DNA of 59,920 bases from Halobacillus karajensis (GTDB lineage Bacteria > Bacillota > Bacilli > Bacillales > Halobacillaceae), in assembly GCF_900108515.1 (NCBI RefSeq), contig NZ_FNWW01000013.1, forward strand, positions 1-59,920, read 5' to 3'. The translations under genes were made by a program, and so were the position numbers. Below are positions 1 through 9,939 of the stretch, piece by piece. Numbering within the stretch: the stretch's first letter is position 1; each line of letters starts with the position of its first letter. Below the pieces are notes generated by a model, which worked only from the letters and a program-made list of their open reading frames with translations, ran no database searches and was not told the DNA's origin.

Positions 1-125
1 CTTGAGATGAGATTTCCCTTTGCTTTAAGCAAATAAGATCCCTCAGAGACGATGAGGTTGATAGGTCCGAGGTGGAAGCGTGGTGACACGTGGAGCTGAC
101 GGATACTAATGGATCGATGACTTAT
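1..125 (+). rRNA. 23S ribosomal RNA, 3' end only
   Basis: The left edge cuts into the end of a 23S rRNA gene. The stretch with the conserved helix sequences GTCCGAGGTGGAAGCGTGG and the terminal GATCGATGACTTAT motif matches the usual Firmicute 23S 3' end. The exact mature end is placed at about 125 by comparison with the family and may be off by a few bases. No tRNA is seen between it and the 5S gene. Confidence 0.9.
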
Positions 126-219
126 CTATCTGATCAATATCGTTCGTGAAAAGACTCTTCCTTTTTCATTCTTGAATGTTTCCTTATCCAGTTTTGAGGG
201 TTCACCTCAAACTTTATAT

Positions 220-338
220 TGATGTGGTAGTGAAGGCGAAGAGGTCACACCTGTTCCCATGCCGAACACAGCAGTTAAGCTCTTCAGCGCCGATGGTAGT
301 CGGGTTTACCCCCGTGAGAGTAGGACACCGCCACATCA
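220..338 (+). rRNA. rrf: 5S ribosomal RNA
   Basis: A complete 5S rRNA of about 119 nt. The terminal stem is visible as TGATGTGG (220-227) pairing with CCACATCA (331-338). The internal blocks GAAGAGGTCACACC, TTCCCATGCCGAACAC and GCGCCGATGGTAGT are classical Gram-positive 5S signatures. The 23S-5S spacer (126-219) holds a small hairpin, GTTTTGAGG/CCTCAAAC at about 191-211, probably part of the processing region. No tRNA genes follow, so this rRNA operon ends here. Confidence 0.95.
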
Positions 339-344
339 TGATTG

Positions 345-375
345 AAAACCAGGAGTTCATACTTCTGGTTTTTTC
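345..375 (+). terminator. rRNA operon terminator
   Basis: An 11-bp stem AAAACCAGGAG / CTTCTGGTTTT (one G-T pair) with a short loop is followed by a run of T. It lies 7 bases after the 5S terminal stem and is the likely end of the left rRNA operon. Confidence 0.85.
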
Positions 376-421
376 TATATTTACATTGATGAACATATAT
401 ATGAAGAAAGGGGGGGTTGGT

Positions 422-1114
422 GTGAACTGGTCGTATTTCTTTCATGACGACATTCTATTATTTATATTTAGACTCTTTTTTGCGTTAGTTCTTTCTGGAT
501 TAATAGGTTTTGAAAGAGAAGTGAAAAACCATTCCGCAGGCTTCCGAACTCATATTTTAGTAGGGGTCGGGGCTTGTATGATGATGCTTCTTTCTCTTTA
601 TGGTTTTGAATCATTCCTCGGGCAATATGAAGAGGTTCGTTTTGATCCTGCTCGTATTCCTTCTTATGTCATAAGTGGGATTGGGTTCCTTGGAGCAGGA
701 ACGATCATTGTGAATGGGATGACCATTCGGGGATTAACTACAGCTGCTTCGATATGGACGGTAGCAGGGATAGGCCTTGTTGTTGGAGCAGGAATGTACG
801 ATGTAGCGACAGTCACCACCATATTTGTTCTCATGAGTCTTGTGTTCTTAAATAAAGTGGAAAAAGAAAAATTTAATGGGAATCGAAAAAATATATTTCA
901 TATAACTATTCGAAAAGATTTACAACTCAACCGAGTCCTGTACGTTTTTGAACAGATGGATTTAAAAGTGCGCAAATTGGACATTGTGGCTTTAGATGAT
1001 GAGCAGAAAAGGGTTGTGGTCGAACTAAATAAAAAACAAGACTTTGATCGGTCCCTCCTTATTCATGAACTATCGGTGTTGGATGGTGTTGAAGAATGTG
1101 GACATCAGTCTTAA
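422..1114 (+). CDS. MgtC/SapB family membrane protein
   Basis: 230-residue protein with a hydrophobic N-terminal half (about four membrane helices) carrying the family signature GLIGFEREVKNHSAGFRTH near residues 22-40, then a soluble C-terminal region of about 85 residues that may be ACT-like. MgtC-type proteins sit in the cytoplasmic membrane and are linked to magnesium limitation, ATP-synthase modulation or virulence in other bacteria; the role here is not shown by sequence. The GTG at 422 is chosen because AAAGGGGGG lies just upstream. The open frame continues back into the 5S gene but that part cannot be coding. It stands alone between the rRNA terminator and a terminator at 1118. Confidence 0.85.
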   Translation: MNWSYFFHDDILLFIFRLFFALVLSGLIGFEREVKNHSAGFRTHILVGVGACMMMLLSLYGFESFLGQYEEVRFDPARIPSYVISGIGFLGAGTIIVNGMTIRGLTTAASIWTVAGIGLVVGAGMYDVATVTTIFVLMSLVFLNKVEKEKFNGNRKNIFHITIRKDLQLNRVLYVFEQMDLKVRKLDIVALDDEQKRVVVELNKKQDFDRSLLIHELSVLDGVEECGHQS

Positions 1115-1117
1115 CTT

Positions 1118-1152
1118 GCCATGCATCTTAATATGCATGGCTTTTTTGTTTT
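1118..1152 (+). terminator. Terminator after the MgtC-family gene
   Basis: Perfect 9-bp stem GCCATGCAT / ATGCATGGC with a short loop, followed by TTTTTTG. It isolates the membrane-protein gene from the ctsR operon. Confidence 0.85.
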
Positions 1153-1206
1153 ATTTCATAGTGAAACGGGGAAACATAGAAGATGTAATTCTTATAAACA
1201 TACTAG

Positions 1207-1265
1207 TTGCGTGACAAAAAAAAATGAGTATAATAAAATTAAAGTCAAAGATAGTCAAAGTCAAA
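1207..1265 (+). promoter_or_regulatory. ctsR operon promoter with CtsR-type heptad operator
   Basis: A sigma-A-like promoter is visible: TTGCGT (1207-1212), 16-bp spacer, TATAAT (1229-1234). Immediately downstream are heptads AGTCAAA at 1243-1249 and 1253-1259 separated by 3 bp, the spacing of the known CtsR operator. A third AGTCAAA (1259-1265) overlaps the second by one base. The repressor would cover the transcription start, fitting autoregulation of ctsR-mcsA-mcsB-clpC. Confidence 0.8.
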
Positions 1266-1280
1266 AGAGGGGGAGGGAGC

Positions 1281-1745
1281 ATGCGGAATATCTCTGATGT
1301 TATTGAAGAATATTTAAAGGGGATTTTAGATGAAAATCGCCATCAGGCGATTGAAATCAAACGTAGTGAACTTGCAGAGAAGTTTGATTGTGTACCTTCT
1401 CAGATTAATTATGTGATTAAGACCCGTTTTACTGTGGAAAAAGGATATATAGTTGAAAGTAAACGTGGCGGCGGTGGTTATATCCGCATCCGTCGAATCA
1501 AACATCGGAAAGAGTCAGAGATGATTGAAGAGGTTATGGGACTGATTCATTCCCATGTTTCCCAATCAAAAGCTGTAGATGTCCTTGAACGTCTGGTCGA
1601 TTATGAAATTATTACCGATCGGGAGAGCAAGCTGATGGCAAGCGTAATTGATCGTGACGTGCTGGCATTTTCCTTGCCGTTGCGTGATGAAATACGTGCG
1701 CGTATGATGACAGCGATGTTATTCACCCTTAAATATAAATGCTGA
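1281..1745 (+). CDS. ctsR: CtsR, class III heat-shock transcriptional repressor
   Basis: 154-residue dimeric repressor of clp and related stress genes. The N-terminal half is the winged helix-turn-helix domain, with the glycine-rich wing loop RGGGGYIRI at about residues 62-70, which in the family senses temperature. The C-terminal half is the dimer and McsB/ClpC recognition region. Start ATG 1281 follows GGGGGAGGGAG; an upstream in-frame ATG overlaps the promoter and operator and is rejected. First gene of a four-gene operon and probably controlled by its own product through the heptads just upstream. Confidence 0.96.
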   Translation: MRNISDVIEEYLKGILDENRHQAIEIKRSELAEKFDCVPSQINYVIKTRFTVEKGYIVESKRGGGGYIRIRRIKHRKESEMIEEVMGLIHSHVSQSKAVDVLERLVDYEIITDRESKLMASVIDRDVLAFSLPLRDEIRARMMTAMLFTLKYKC

Positions 1746-1765
1746 GTGGGAAGGGAGAGATTCAG

Positions 1766-2314
1766 ATGGAGTGTCAGGAATGTCACCAACGACCTGCTAC
1801 CGTACATTTAACGCAGGTTGTAAACGGCCAGAAGTCAGAAATCCATGTATGTGAAAAATGTGCGAAAGAGAATGGGTACATGAATTATGGAGAAGAGAAT
1901 TTCACCTTGAACGATCTTCTTTCAGGTCTTTTCCATTCCGAAGGCCCTTCTCCATTAAAAGGAAATACTCCACACTCATATGCTCAGAAACCAAAGTTAA
2001 AATGCGAGAATTGCAACCTCACTTACGAAGAGTTTGCAAGAGTTGGGAAGTTTGGGTGTGCGGAGTGTTATAAAACATTCGATGATCGCCTGGACCCTAT
2101 ATTAAGGCGTGTGCATAGTGGAAATACACGCCATGATGGGAAGCTTCCAAAGCGTGAAGGCGGGAACTTGCACCTCAAAAGGGAAATTGAGGAGCATAAA
2201 ACTAATCTTCGACAATTAATTGAGCAGGAAGAATTCGAAGAGGCGGCGAAAGTTAGAGATAAGATCAGATCTTTAGAAGATCAATTGAGTAAAGGGGAGG
2301 ATGGTGATGGGTAA
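1766..2314 (+). CDS. mcsA: McsA, activator of the McsB arginine kinase
   Basis: 182 residues. Four CxxC pairs (CQEC near residue 3, CEKC near 32, CENC near 85, CAEC near 103) form the metal-binding part. The C-terminal 40 residues are a UVR-type helical motif containing [20 protein letters not shown]. In the family McsA binds and activates McsB and links it to ClpC. ATG 1766 has AAGGGAG upstream and gives the expected MECQEC start; an ATG at 1739 overlapping ctsR is less likely. The stop codon overlaps the mcsB start by one base. Confidence 0.93.
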   Translation: MECQECHQRPATVHLTQVVNGQKSEIHVCEKCAKENGYMNYGEENFTLNDLLSGLFHSEGPSPLKGNTPHSYAQKPKLKCENCNLTYEEFARVGKFGCAECYKTFDDRLDPILRRVHSGNTRHDGKLPKREGGNLHLKREIEEHKTNLRQLIEQEEFEEAAKVRDKIRSLEDQLSKGEDGDG

Positions 2315-3384
2315 TGTCTTTACAGCACTTCATGAATGAAGCAATCAGTCCATGGATGAAGCAAGAAGGCCCGGATAGCGATATTGTACTCAGCAGCCGT
2401 ATACGACTTGCTCGTAACTTTTCTCAGCATCCTTTTCCGATTATTGCTTCCGAGGAAACATTAGGCCATGTACTGACATTCTTTAAGGAAGAATTTCAGA
2501 AACAGTCCTTTCGGGATTATAAAGATTTTGAACTCGTTCAGATGAAAGATTTGCAACCTATTGAAAAGAGAGTGCTGGTTGAGAAGCATTTAATCAGCCC
2601 TCATTTAGCGGAGAAGGCAGAAAAATCGGCTTCACTCATCTCACAAAATGAGCAAGTTTCGATAATGATTAATGAAGAGGATCATATCCGCATACAGTTA
2701 TATTTCCCGGGTTTTCAGCTGGATCAAGCATTAGAACAAGCGTCTCAGTTGGATGATTGGCTTGAGGAGAAAATCGATTATGCTTTTGATGAGAAGCGCG
2801 GATATTTGACTGCCTGTCCCACAAATGTAGGTACTGGTATGAGAGCTTCTGTAATGATGCACCTGCCAGCGTTATCCCTGACAAACCAAATTAATCGAAT
2901 GACTCCGGCAATTAACCAGCTTGGTTTAGTTGTAAGAGGAATATACGGCGAGGGCAGTGAAGCGTTAGGGAACATTTTTCAAATATCGAACCAAATCACA
3001 CTAGGGAAATCCGAAGAAGACATCGTCGAAGATCTCCACAGTGTCGTCAAACAGTTGATTGATCAGGAGCGCAAAGCTAGAGAAGCTTTAATGAGCCGCT
3101 CCAGTATTCAGTTAGAAGATCGGATCTTCCGCTCCTTTGGTGTTCTGACTAATAGCCGCATCATCGAATCCAAAGAGGCAGCACAATGTCTCTCTGATTT
3201 ACGATTGGGCATTGATCTAGGGTTCATCGATCATATACCGCGCACAATTTTAAACGAATTGATGGTCCTTACTCAGCCCGGTTTCTTACAACAATACGCC
3301 AAAGATACCTTATCTCCTGATGAAAGGGATATAAGAAGAGCCTCATTAATTAGAGAACGACTTCAATTAGAAAATGAAGAATAA
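2314..3384 (+). CDS. mcsB: McsB, protein arginine kinase
   Basis: 356-residue phosphagen-kinase-fold enzyme that phosphorylates arginines on proteins, marking them for ClpC-ClpP degradation. Visible are the N-terminal [10 protein letters not shown] motif (about residues 27-36), the [12 protein letters not shown] active-site loop near residue 168, and a C-terminal RDIRRA element (RDxxRA type) near residue 340 that serves phosphoarginine binding in relatives. Translation is coupled to mcsA by a TAATG overlap. Regulated with the operon by CtsR; McsB in turn inactivates CtsR in B. subtilis. Confidence 0.95.
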   Translation: MSLQHFMNEAISPWMKQEGPDSDIVLSSRIRLARNFSQHPFPIIASEETLGHVLTFFKEEFQKQSFRDYKDFELVQMKDLQPIEKRVLVEKHLISPHLAEKAEKSASLISQNEQVSIMINEEDHIRIQLYFPGFQLDQALEQASQLDDWLEEKIDYAFDEKRGYLTACPTNVGTGMRASVMMHLPALSLTNQINRMTPAINQLGLVVRGIYGEGSEALGNIFQISNQITLGKSEEDIVEDLHSVVKQLIDQERKAREALMSRSSIQLEDRIFRSFGVLTNSRIIESKEAAQCLSDLRLGIDLGFIDHIPRTILNELMVLTQPGFLQQYAKDTLSPDERDIRRASLIRERLQLENEE

Positions 3385-3402
3385 TGTTAGGAGGGAATGT
3401 CC

Positions 3403-5862
3403 ATGATGTTTGGGCGATTTACAGAAAGAGCACAAAAAGTATTGGCACTTGCACAAGAAGAAGCTGTACGATTGGGACACAACAATATTGGTACAGAGCA
3501 CATCCTGCTTGGATTGGTCAGTGAAGGTGAAGGTATTGCAGCCAAAGCCTTAACAGCCCTCGGTCTTGAATCTTCAAAAATTCAGCAGGAAGTAGAAAAA
3601 TTAATCGGCAAAGGGGAAAAAGTTTCCCAGACGATTCATTATACACCGCGTGCGAAGAAAGTGATTGAACTTTCAATGGACGAAGCTCGTAAACTCGGAC
3701 ACTCTTACGTAGGAACAGAACACATTCTTCTAGGGTTGATCCGGGAAGGCGAAGGAGTAGCAGCACGCGTCTTGAATAACCTCGGTGTCAGCTTGAATAA
3801 AGCACGTCAGCAGGTTTTACAGTTGCTCGGGAACAATGAATCCACAGGTGGTCAAAATCGCCGTGGAGGTGGTGCAGGGGCCCAAGCAGCGAATGCAAAT
3901 ACCCCAACACTAGACTCCCTTGCACGTGACTTAACTGCTATAGCAAAAGAAGGCAATATTGATCCCGTAATCGGGAGAAGCAAGGAAATTGAACGTGTTA
4001 TCCAAGTATTGAGCCGCCGTACAAAAAATAATCCTGTTCTCGTCGGTGAGCCAGGGGTTGGTAAAACAGCTATAGCTGAAGGTTTAGCTCAGCAGATTAT
4101 GAATAATGAGATACCTGAAATCCTTCGCGACAAACGAGTAATGACCCTGGATATGGGCACAGTAGTCGCTGGAACGAAATATCGTGGGGAATTTGAAGAT
4201 CGTTTGAAGAAAGTGATGGAAGAGATCCGTCAGGCTGGTAATATCATTCTATTTATTGACGAACTGCACACGTTGATTGGTGCCGGTGGAGCTGAAGGAG
4301 CGATTGATGCTTCTAACATTCTGAAACCATCCTTGGCACGCGGTGAATTACAATGCATCGGAGCCACAACCCTGGATGAGTACCGTAAATATATTGAGAA
4401 GGATGCGGCTCTTGAGCGCAGATTCCAGCCGATTCAAGTGGATGAACCTACACTTGATGAGTCTATCCAAATTTTACAGGGTCTTCGTGACCGCTATGAA
4501 GCACACCACCGTGTGACTATTACAGATGATTCTATTGATTCTGCCGTGAAATTTTCTGATCGCTATATCACGGACCGCTTCCTGCCGGATAAAGCGATTG
4601 ACTTGATTGATGAAGCCGCATCTAAAGTCCGTCTTCGTTCATATACGGCACCGCCGAACTTGAAAGAGCTTGAACAAAAGCTTGAAGAGGTACGTAAAGA
4701 AAAAGATGCCGCTGTCCAGAGTCAGGAATTCGAGAAAGCCGCTTCCCTTAGAGACAGCGAACAACGTCTGAGAGATGAACTTGAGCAAACAAAAGATGAG
4801 TGGAAAGAGAAACAAGGTCAGGAAGATTCAGAGGTAACTGTGGAGGATATCGCTTCTGTTGTATCTACATGGACGGGAGTACCTGTCTCTAAGATGACTA
4901 AGGACGAAAGTGAACGACTTCTTCACCTTGAAGACACTCTTCACAACCGTGTGATTGGTCAAGAAGAAGCGGTCAAGGCTATTTCTAAAGCTATCCGCAG
5001 AGCTCGTGCCGGTCTTAAAGATCCGAAGCGACCAATTGGTTCCTTCATCTTCCTTGGTCCTACGGGTGTTGGGAAAACGGAACTTGCCCGTGCCTTAGCT
5101 GAAAGCATGTTTGGTGAAGAGGATGCCATGATACGGATCGATATGTCCGAATATATGGAAAAACACAGCACATCACGCCTCGTAGGTTCCCCTCCAGGTT
5201 ATGTAGGCTACGATGAGGGAGGACAGCTGACAGAAAAAGTCCGTAACAAACCTTATTCTGTTGTGCTTTTAGATGAAATTGAAAAAGCTCACCCGGAAGT
5301 CTTTAACATCTTGTTGCAAGTGTTAGAAGATGGCCGTTTAACCGATTCGAAAGGCAGGGTCGTAGATTTCCGAAACACGGTGTTAATCATGACATCCAAT
5401 GTGGGTGCACAGGAGTTGAAACAAAACAAATATGTAGGATTCTCTATGGGAGATGCCGATCAAGATTACAAAGATATGAAGTCTAAAGTAACAGATGCCC
5501 TGAAGAAAGCGTTCCGTCCAGAATTCTTGAACCGTATCGATGAAACAATTGTGTTCCATTCCTTAGAGAAAAAACACATGAAAGATATTGTGACATTAAT
5601 GGTTGAAGAGCTTCGCAAACGTCTGCAGGAGCAAGAAATTGACTTTACTCTGTCTGATGAGGCGATTCAACATATTGCAGAGTCAGGATTTGATCCAGAG
5701 TATGGAGCACGTCCGCTGCGCCGCTCCATTCAGAAAAATGTGGAGGATCTGCTTTCAGAAGAGTTACTGAAAGAGAACATTGCTAAAGGGCAAAAAGTGA
5801 AAATCTCTCTGGATGATGACAAGAACTTCGTTGTTCATACCCAGCAGGAATCTAAAACCTGA
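3403..5862 (+). CDS. clpC: ClpC, AAA+ unfoldase of the ClpCP protease
   Basis: 819-residue Hsp100 protein. Order: two Clp N-terminal repeats (residues 1-145), first AAA+ module with Walker [10 protein letters not shown] near 215, a UVR coiled region near 440-465 (MecA/McsB contact in relatives), second AAA+ module with Walker [10 protein letters not shown] near 551, and a C-terminal small domain. It unfolds substrates, including phosphoarginine-tagged proteins, and feeds them to ClpP. ATG 3403 (MMFGRF) is chosen over ATG 3397 because the AGGAGGG ribosome site at 3389 would leave only about 2 bases before 3397. Last gene of the CtsR operon. Confidence 0.97.
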   Translation: MMFGRFTERAQKVLALAQEEAVRLGHNNIGTEHILLGLVSEGEGIAAKALTALGLESSKIQQEVEKLIGKGEKVSQTIHYTPRAKKVIELSMDEARKLGHSYVGTEHILLGLIREGEGVAARVLNNLGVSLNKARQQVLQLLGNNESTGGQNRRGGGAGAQAANANTPTLDSLARDLTAIAKEGNIDPVIGRSKEIERVIQVLSRRTKNNPVLVGEPGVGKTAIAEGLAQQIMNNEIPEILRDKRVMTLDMGTVVAGTKYRGEFEDRLKKVMEEIRQAGNIILFIDELHTLIGAGGAEGAIDASNILKPSLARGELQCIGATTLDEYRKYIEKDAALERRFQPIQVDEPTLDESIQILQGLRDRYEAHHRVTITDDSIDSAVKFSDRYITDRFLPDKAIDLIDEAASKVRLRSYTAPPNLKELEQKLEEVRKEKDAAVQSQEFEKAASLRDSEQRLRDELEQTKDEWKEKQGQEDSEVTVEDIASVVSTWTGVPVSKMTKDESERLLHLEDTLHNRVIGQEEAVKAISKAIRRARAGLKDPKRPIGSFIFLGPTGVGKTELARALAESMFGEEDAMIRIDMSEYMEKHSTSRLVGSPPGYVGYDEGGQLTEKVRNKPYSVVLLDEIEKAHPEVFNILLQVLEDGRLTDSKGRVVDFRNTVLIMTSNVGAQELKQNKYVGFSMGDADQDYKDMKSKVTDALKKAFRPEFLNRIDETIVFHSLEKKHMKDIVTLMVEELRKRLQEQEIDFTLSDEAIQHIAESGFDPEYGARPLRRSIQKNVEDLLSEELLKENIAKGQKVKISLDDDKNFVVHTQQESKT

Positions 5863-5990
5863 TTAGTTATAGAAGCCTTTAAGGCTTTGCGTGATCGAAG
5901 GGTATAGTGATTTCTTCCCCTTTCTTCCTGGGGGAGGAGATTTCCCTTCTATTTTATAGAAATGAATCATAAAGTGACCAGAACTGCTTT

Positions 5991-6024
5991 AAAAATCGGA
6001 AGGGATTTGCCTTCCGATTTTTTT
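5991..6024 (+). terminator. Terminator after clpC
   Basis: 12-bp stem AAAATCGGAAGG / CCTTCCGATTTT with a short loop and a following T run. It ends the ctsR operon about 130 bases after the clpC stop. The bases between (5863-5990) show no gene. Confidence 0.88.
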
Positions 6025-6070
6025 CATCTTCCGATATGATTTTGAGTAGAATTGATTTAATCCAATTGAT

Positions 6071-6102
6071 AAGATTGTGAAACTTATTCACAATCTTTTT
6101 CG
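6071..6102 (+). terminator. Second terminator-like hairpin, before radA
   Basis: Perfect 10-bp stem AAGATTGTGA / TCACAATCTT, 7-nt loop, then TTTCG, about 25 bases before radA. Either a back-up terminator for clpC transcripts or an attenuator in the radA leader. The T run is short. Confidence 0.6.
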
Positions 6103-6127
6103 TATAAAATGATGAGAATGGAGAGAG

Positions 6128-7513
6128 ATGATCTTGGCAAAAAGGAAAACAAAATTTGTCTGCCAGGAATGTGGGTATGAAACACCCAAATGGATGGGGA
6201 AATGTCCTGGGTGTAACCAATGGAATACATTAGTTGAAGAAATGACAGCTGCCCCAGCGAATTCGCGGCATGTTTTCCAGACTAGTTCCAATTCCGCGAC
6301 CACTAAGCCTGAAAAAATAAACAAAATTAAATCACAGAAAGAACCGAGAATGCCAACGGAAATGCCTGAATTCAACCGTGTTTTAGGTGGGGGAATTGTG
6401 GCAGGATCTCTGGTTTTGATTGGCGGTGATCCGGGAATCGGTAAATCCACCCTACTTCTTCAGGTGTCTGCACAGATTGCCAATAAAGATTTACCTGTCC
6501 TTTATATATCTGGAGAGGAATCCTCAAGACAAACAAAACTGCGTGCAGAGAGGCTGGACATTACATCAGATGAACTTTATGTTTTGTCTGAAACCAATTT
6601 ACAAGATGTCATCAATCAAATCGAGAATATAGAGCCGAAGTTCGTTGTTATTGACTCGATTCAGACAATTTTTAAAGAGGATGTCACCTCAGCGCCAGGT
6701 AGTGTGTCTCAAGTTAGAGAGTGTACGAGTCATTTGATGAGAATTGCGAAAAGTAAAGGTATCCCTATTTTTATAGTAGGGCATGTTACGAAAGAAGGGT
6801 CGATAGCTGGCCCTCGGTTGCTTGAACATATGGTGGATGCCGTCCTTTATTTTGAAGGGGAACGGCACCATACCTTCAGAATCCTTAGAAGTGTAAAAAA
6901 CCGGTTCGGAAGTACTCATGAAATGGGGATTTTCGAAATGAAGGAAAAAGGACTGGTCGAAGTTCTGAACCCTTCGGAGATTTTCCTTGAAGAACGATCA
7001 CAAGGAGCAGCAGGGTCAATCGTTGTAGCTTCTATGGAAGGGACGAGACCGGTCCTTGTAGAGATTCAGGCCTTGATCTCTCCCACCGCATACGGAAACC
7101 CGAGGCGTATGGCCACAGGCCTTGATAACAGTCGTGTGCCGCTTTTGATGGCAGTTCTTGAGAAAAGGGCCGGGCTTCTTTTGCAAAATCAGGATGCTTA
7201 TGTGAAGGTTGCTGGTGGAGTGAAGCTTGATGAGCCAGCGATAGATTTAGCTGTTGCTATCAGTATTGCTTCTAGTTTCCGGGATCATTCGTCGAACGGG
7301 GATGACGTTGTTGTAGGTGAAGTTGGTTTGACTGGAGAGATTCGTAGGGTAGCAAGGATTGAACAACGAGTGCAAGAAGCCGCTAAGTTAGGATTTAAAC
7401 GAGTGATTATACCTAAGAAGAATATGGATGGCTGGACACCACCTTCTCAAATCAAGGTAATTGGTGTCAGTACCGTTCAGGAGGCAATGAAGGTCACATT
7501 GGGGGAGTCGTAA
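6128..7513 (+). CDS. radA: RadA/Sms, DNA repair and recombination ATPase
   Basis: 461 residues. N-terminal C4 zinc finger (CQEC and CPGC, residues 14-31), RecA-like core with Walker [11 protein letters not shown] near 99-108, the RadA-specific KNRFG motif near 257, and a C-terminal Lon-protease-like domain. RadA is a hexameric branch-migration helicase acting on recombination intermediates. ATG 6128 is listed; TTG 6134 (MAKRKTKF) fits the family start and has better spacing to GGAGAG, so it may be the true start. The stop is immediately followed by disA, whose product RadA controls in B. subtilis. Confidence 0.95.
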   Translation: MILAKRKTKFVCQECGYETPKWMGKCPGCNQWNTLVEEMTAAPANSRHVFQTSSNSATTKPEKINKIKSQKEPRMPTEMPEFNRVLGGGIVAGSLVLIGGDPGIGKSTLLLQVSAQIANKDLPVLYISGEESSRQTKLRAERLDITSDELYVLSETNLQDVINQIENIEPKFVVIDSIQTIFKEDVTSAPGSVSQVRECTSHLMRIAKSKGIPIFIVGHVTKEGSIAGPRLLEHMVDAVLYFEGERHHTFRILRSVKNRFGSTHEMGIFEMKEKGLVEVLNPSEIFLEERSQGAAGSIVVASMEGTRPVLVEIQALISPTAYGNPRRMATGLDNSRVPLLMAVLEKRAGLLLQNQDAYVKVAGGVKLDEPAIDLAVAISIASSFRDHSSNGDDVVVGEVGLTGEIRRVARIEQRVQEAAKLGFKRVIIPKKNMDGWTPPSQIKVIGVSTVQEAMKVTLGES

Positions 7514-8587
7514 ATGGAATGGCATGAAATCAAGGAAAATGGAATTGGAGATATCCTTAGGCTCGTAGCCCCAGGCACCCCATTGAGAGACGGGATTGAT
7601 AATGTGCTGCGAGCGAAAACAGGGGGATTGATTGTGCTTGGATACGGTGACCACATGCGTGATCTTGTGGATGGTGGTTTCCATATCCAATCTGATTTCA
7701 CCCCTGCCCATCTTTATGAGCTTGCTAAAATGGACGGGGCTTTAATTCTGAATAACGAGGGAACGCGCATCCTATTTGCTAATGCTCAATTGATGCCTGA
7801 CCCGGATATTATATCAACGGAGACGGGGATGCGGCACCGAACGGCAGAACGTGTGGCTAAACAAACAGGTGCCCTTGTCATCGCCATTTCCCAGCGTCGC
7901 AATGTGATTACTTTATATAAAGGGTCGTTACGCTACTCGTTAAAGGATATTGGGGTTATTTTAACAAAAGCAAATCAAGCGATTCAGACGTTGGAAAAAT
8001 ATAAAAATGTTCTCGACCAAAGTGTCACCAACCTAGGAGCCATGGAGTTTGAAAACATGGTTTCTTTCTCTGAAGTTGTGCAGGTTGTGCATAGAGTCGA
8101 AATGGTTCTTCGGACAAAAACAGAGATACTGAATTATGTGAATGAGCTGGGTACAGAAGGAAGGCTGATCCAGCTTCAGCTGACAGAGCTTGTCTCAAAT
8201 ATTGAGGATGAAGCCACTCTTTTATTAAAAGATTATAGCAAGCGTCCAGATTATGAACCTTACTATATTTTAAGAAAGATGCAGGAAATTACGAATCCAG
8301 AATTGTTATCCGATGAGCAAGTGCTCAAGCTGCTCGGCTATTCCTCCAACACGAAATTATCGGATCCCATTGTTCCGAGAGGTTATAGGATTTTAAGTCG
8401 TATCCCTCGTCTTCCTGTTCTAATTATTGAACATTTGGTCGAAAGATTTGGGACTTTGGATGAGCTTATTCAAGCCTCACCTAAGGACCTTGTTAAAGTA
8501 GATGGTGTGGGTGAAGTACGCGCGATGAAGATCCGAGATGGATTGGACCGCATACAGGAACAGTTGTTCGTAGATCGACATATATGA
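7514..8587 (+). CDS. disA: DisA, DNA integrity scanning diadenylate cyclase
   Basis: 357 residues. The N-terminal DAC domain carries the DGA motif (MDGALIL) and the RHR motif ([10 protein letters not shown]), the catalytic pair that makes c-di-AMP from two ATP. A long helical spine follows, then a C-terminal helix-hairpin-helix DNA-binding region ([19 protein letters not shown]). The octamer scans DNA for branched structures and reports damage through c-di-AMP. ATG follows the radA stop with no gap, so the two are translationally coupled. Confidence 0.96.
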   Translation: MEWHEIKENGIGDILRLVAPGTPLRDGIDNVLRAKTGGLIVLGYGDHMRDLVDGGFHIQSDFTPAHLYELAKMDGALILNNEGTRILFANAQLMPDPDIISTETGMRHRTAERVAKQTGALVIAISQRRNVITLYKGSLRYSLKDIGVILTKANQAIQTLEKYKNVLDQSVTNLGAMEFENMVSFSEVVQVVHRVEMVLRTKTEILNYVNELGTEGRLIQLQLTELVSNIEDEATLLLKDYSKRPDYEPYYILRKMQEITNPELLSDEQVLKLLGYSSNTKLSDPIVPRGYRILSRIPRLPVLIIEHLVERFGTLDELIQASPKDLVKVDGVGEVRAMKIRDGLDRIQEQLFVDRHI

Positions 8588-8592
8588 GAATA

Positions 8593-8664
8593 TTGACTTA
8601 TTTGTGAACAAATGATATCATTATTCGTTTGTCCATTGACTGAATTTGGAAATTATGCTAAGTT
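8593..8664 (+). promoter_or_regulatory. Two tandem sigma-A promoters before yacL
   Basis: First: TTGACT (8593-8598), 17 bp, TATCAT (8616-8621), with a TGA extended -10. Second: TTGACT (8636-8641), 17 bp, TAAGTT (8659-8664), with a TGC extended -10. The first is close to consensus. They allow yacL to be expressed separately from radA-disA. Confidence 0.65.
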
Positions 8665-8740
8665 AGAAAACATCATTCCTTTTTTATATGGTTAATGGTT
8701 GTAAAGTTTGGTCATACTGTGTTTGAGGAGGTGAATACAA

Positions 8741-9835
8741 GTGCTTAGACGTATTGTACAGTTGTTTATTGTCATAACCGGTGGCACAATCGGTTACCTC
8801 TATTTTCCAGAGCTGTTTACAACCATGGGGCTTACTTGGCAGAATTGGATCCAATCTGTTTTAGGAGCCGTACTAGGAGCACTTATTTTATTTTTATTAA
8901 CTTTTTGGATCGTGGATTATATTGTCGATTTTTTAAGATGGGTCGAGGATACTCTCGTCCGGGCGCCTGTAGCAGATTTGCTGTTTGGTAGTCTCGGGTT
9001 GATCGGCGGGCTGATTATCGCTTATTTGATCAATATCCCAGTGCAAGATATCCAGATTCAAGTGGTTAACCAGGTCGTACCGATCTTTTTGACATTTTTA
9101 CTAGGTTACTTCGGTTTTCAGGTTGGTTTTAAGCGTAAGGATGAGTTCTTGAATCTTCTTTCAAGAAAAGAGAAGAAACTGGATGGAAGTGCGCTGGAGA
9201 ATTCTACAGCCGATCCTGCGTTGATCCCTAAGCGGAAGATATTAGATACAAGTGTCATTATAGATGGCCGCATCGCGGATATTTGCGATACACATTTCCT
9301 TGAAGGGACGATTGTGATTCCCCAGTTCGTGTTGGAAGAGCTGCAGCATATTGCGGATTCTTCAGATGGATTAAAAAGGAACCGCGGACGTCGTGGATTG
9401 GATGTTTTAAACCGTCTGCAAAAGGATCTCCCTGTGAATGTGGAAATCTATGAAGGTGATTTTGAAGACATTCAGGAAGTGGACAGCAAGCTGGTTAAAT
9501 TGGCAAAAGTTATGGACGGCATTGTGGTTACGAATGACTTTAACTTAAACAAAGTATGTGAGTTTCAAAATGTACAAGTATTGAACATTAATGATCTGGC
9601 AAATGCTGTGAAGCCTGTCGTTCTTCCAGGGGAAGAGATGACGATTCAAGTTATTAAAGATGGGAAAGAGCAGAACCAAGGTGTTGCATACTTGGATGAT
9701 GGCACGATGATCGTCGTAGAAGAAGGTAAAGATTATATCGGAAAGACGATTGAAGTGGTCGTGACTAGTGTATTGCAGACATCTGCAGGGCGCATGATTT
9801 TTGCAAAGCCAAAATCACTTGAAAAAGCCTTGTAA
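8741..9835 (+). CDS. yacL: YacL-type PIN/TRAM domain membrane protein
   Basis: 364 residues: four N-terminal membrane helices (about 1-125), a PIN nuclease-fold domain beginning LDTSVIIDGRIADI near residue 168 with later acidic residues in VVTNDFNLNKV, and a C-terminal TRAM RNA-binding domain. PIN domains are metal-dependent ribonucleases; the substrate of YacL is not known to me. GTG 8741 has AGGAGGTGA at good spacing. It follows its own promoters and ends at a strong terminator. Confidence 0.9.
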   Translation: MLRRIVQLFIVITGGTIGYLYFPELFTTMGLTWQNWIQSVLGAVLGALILFLLTFWIVDYIVDFLRWVEDTLVRAPVADLLFGSLGLIGGLIIAYLINIPVQDIQIQVVNQVVPIFLTFLLGYFGFQVGFKRKDEFLNLLSRKEKKLDGSALENSTADPALIPKRKILDTSVIIDGRIADICDTHFLEGTIVIPQFVLEELQHIADSSDGLKRNRGRRGLDVLNRLQKDLPVNVEIYEGDFEDIQEVDSKLVKLAKVMDGIVVTNDFNLNKVCEFQNVQVLNINDLANAVKPVVLPGEEMTIQVIKDGKEQNQGVAYLDDGTMIVVEEGKDYIGKTIEVVVTSVLQTSAGRMIFAKPKSLEKAL

Positions 9836-9860
9836 AAACGGTATAAACAAATAGAGAATG

Positions 9861-9900
9861 ACAAAAGTGATAACATGCATGTTATCGCTTTTGTTATTTT
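9861..9900 (+). terminator. Terminator after yacL
   Basis: Long, nearly perfect palindrome ACAAAAGTGATAACATG / CATGTTATCGCTTTTGT (one G-T pair), followed by TATTTT. It ends only about 30 bases before the ispDF start. Confidence 0.8.
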
Positions 9901-9939
9901 ATGAGGATGCAAAAGCCTAAAGAATGTAGGATGGATACT

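Noticed and set aside
176-421. Open frame running from the 5S rRNA region into the MgtC-family gene
   Set aside because: It crosses the 5S gene and its terminator; the real start is GTG 422 with a clear ribosome site.
1224-1280. Longer CtsR starting at ATG 1224
   Set aside because: The start would overlap the -10 box and the operator; ATG 1281 fits the family length.
5863-5990. Hairpin-like GC-rich bases after clpC
   Set aside because: No stable stem with a T run except the one at 5991; no gene signal.
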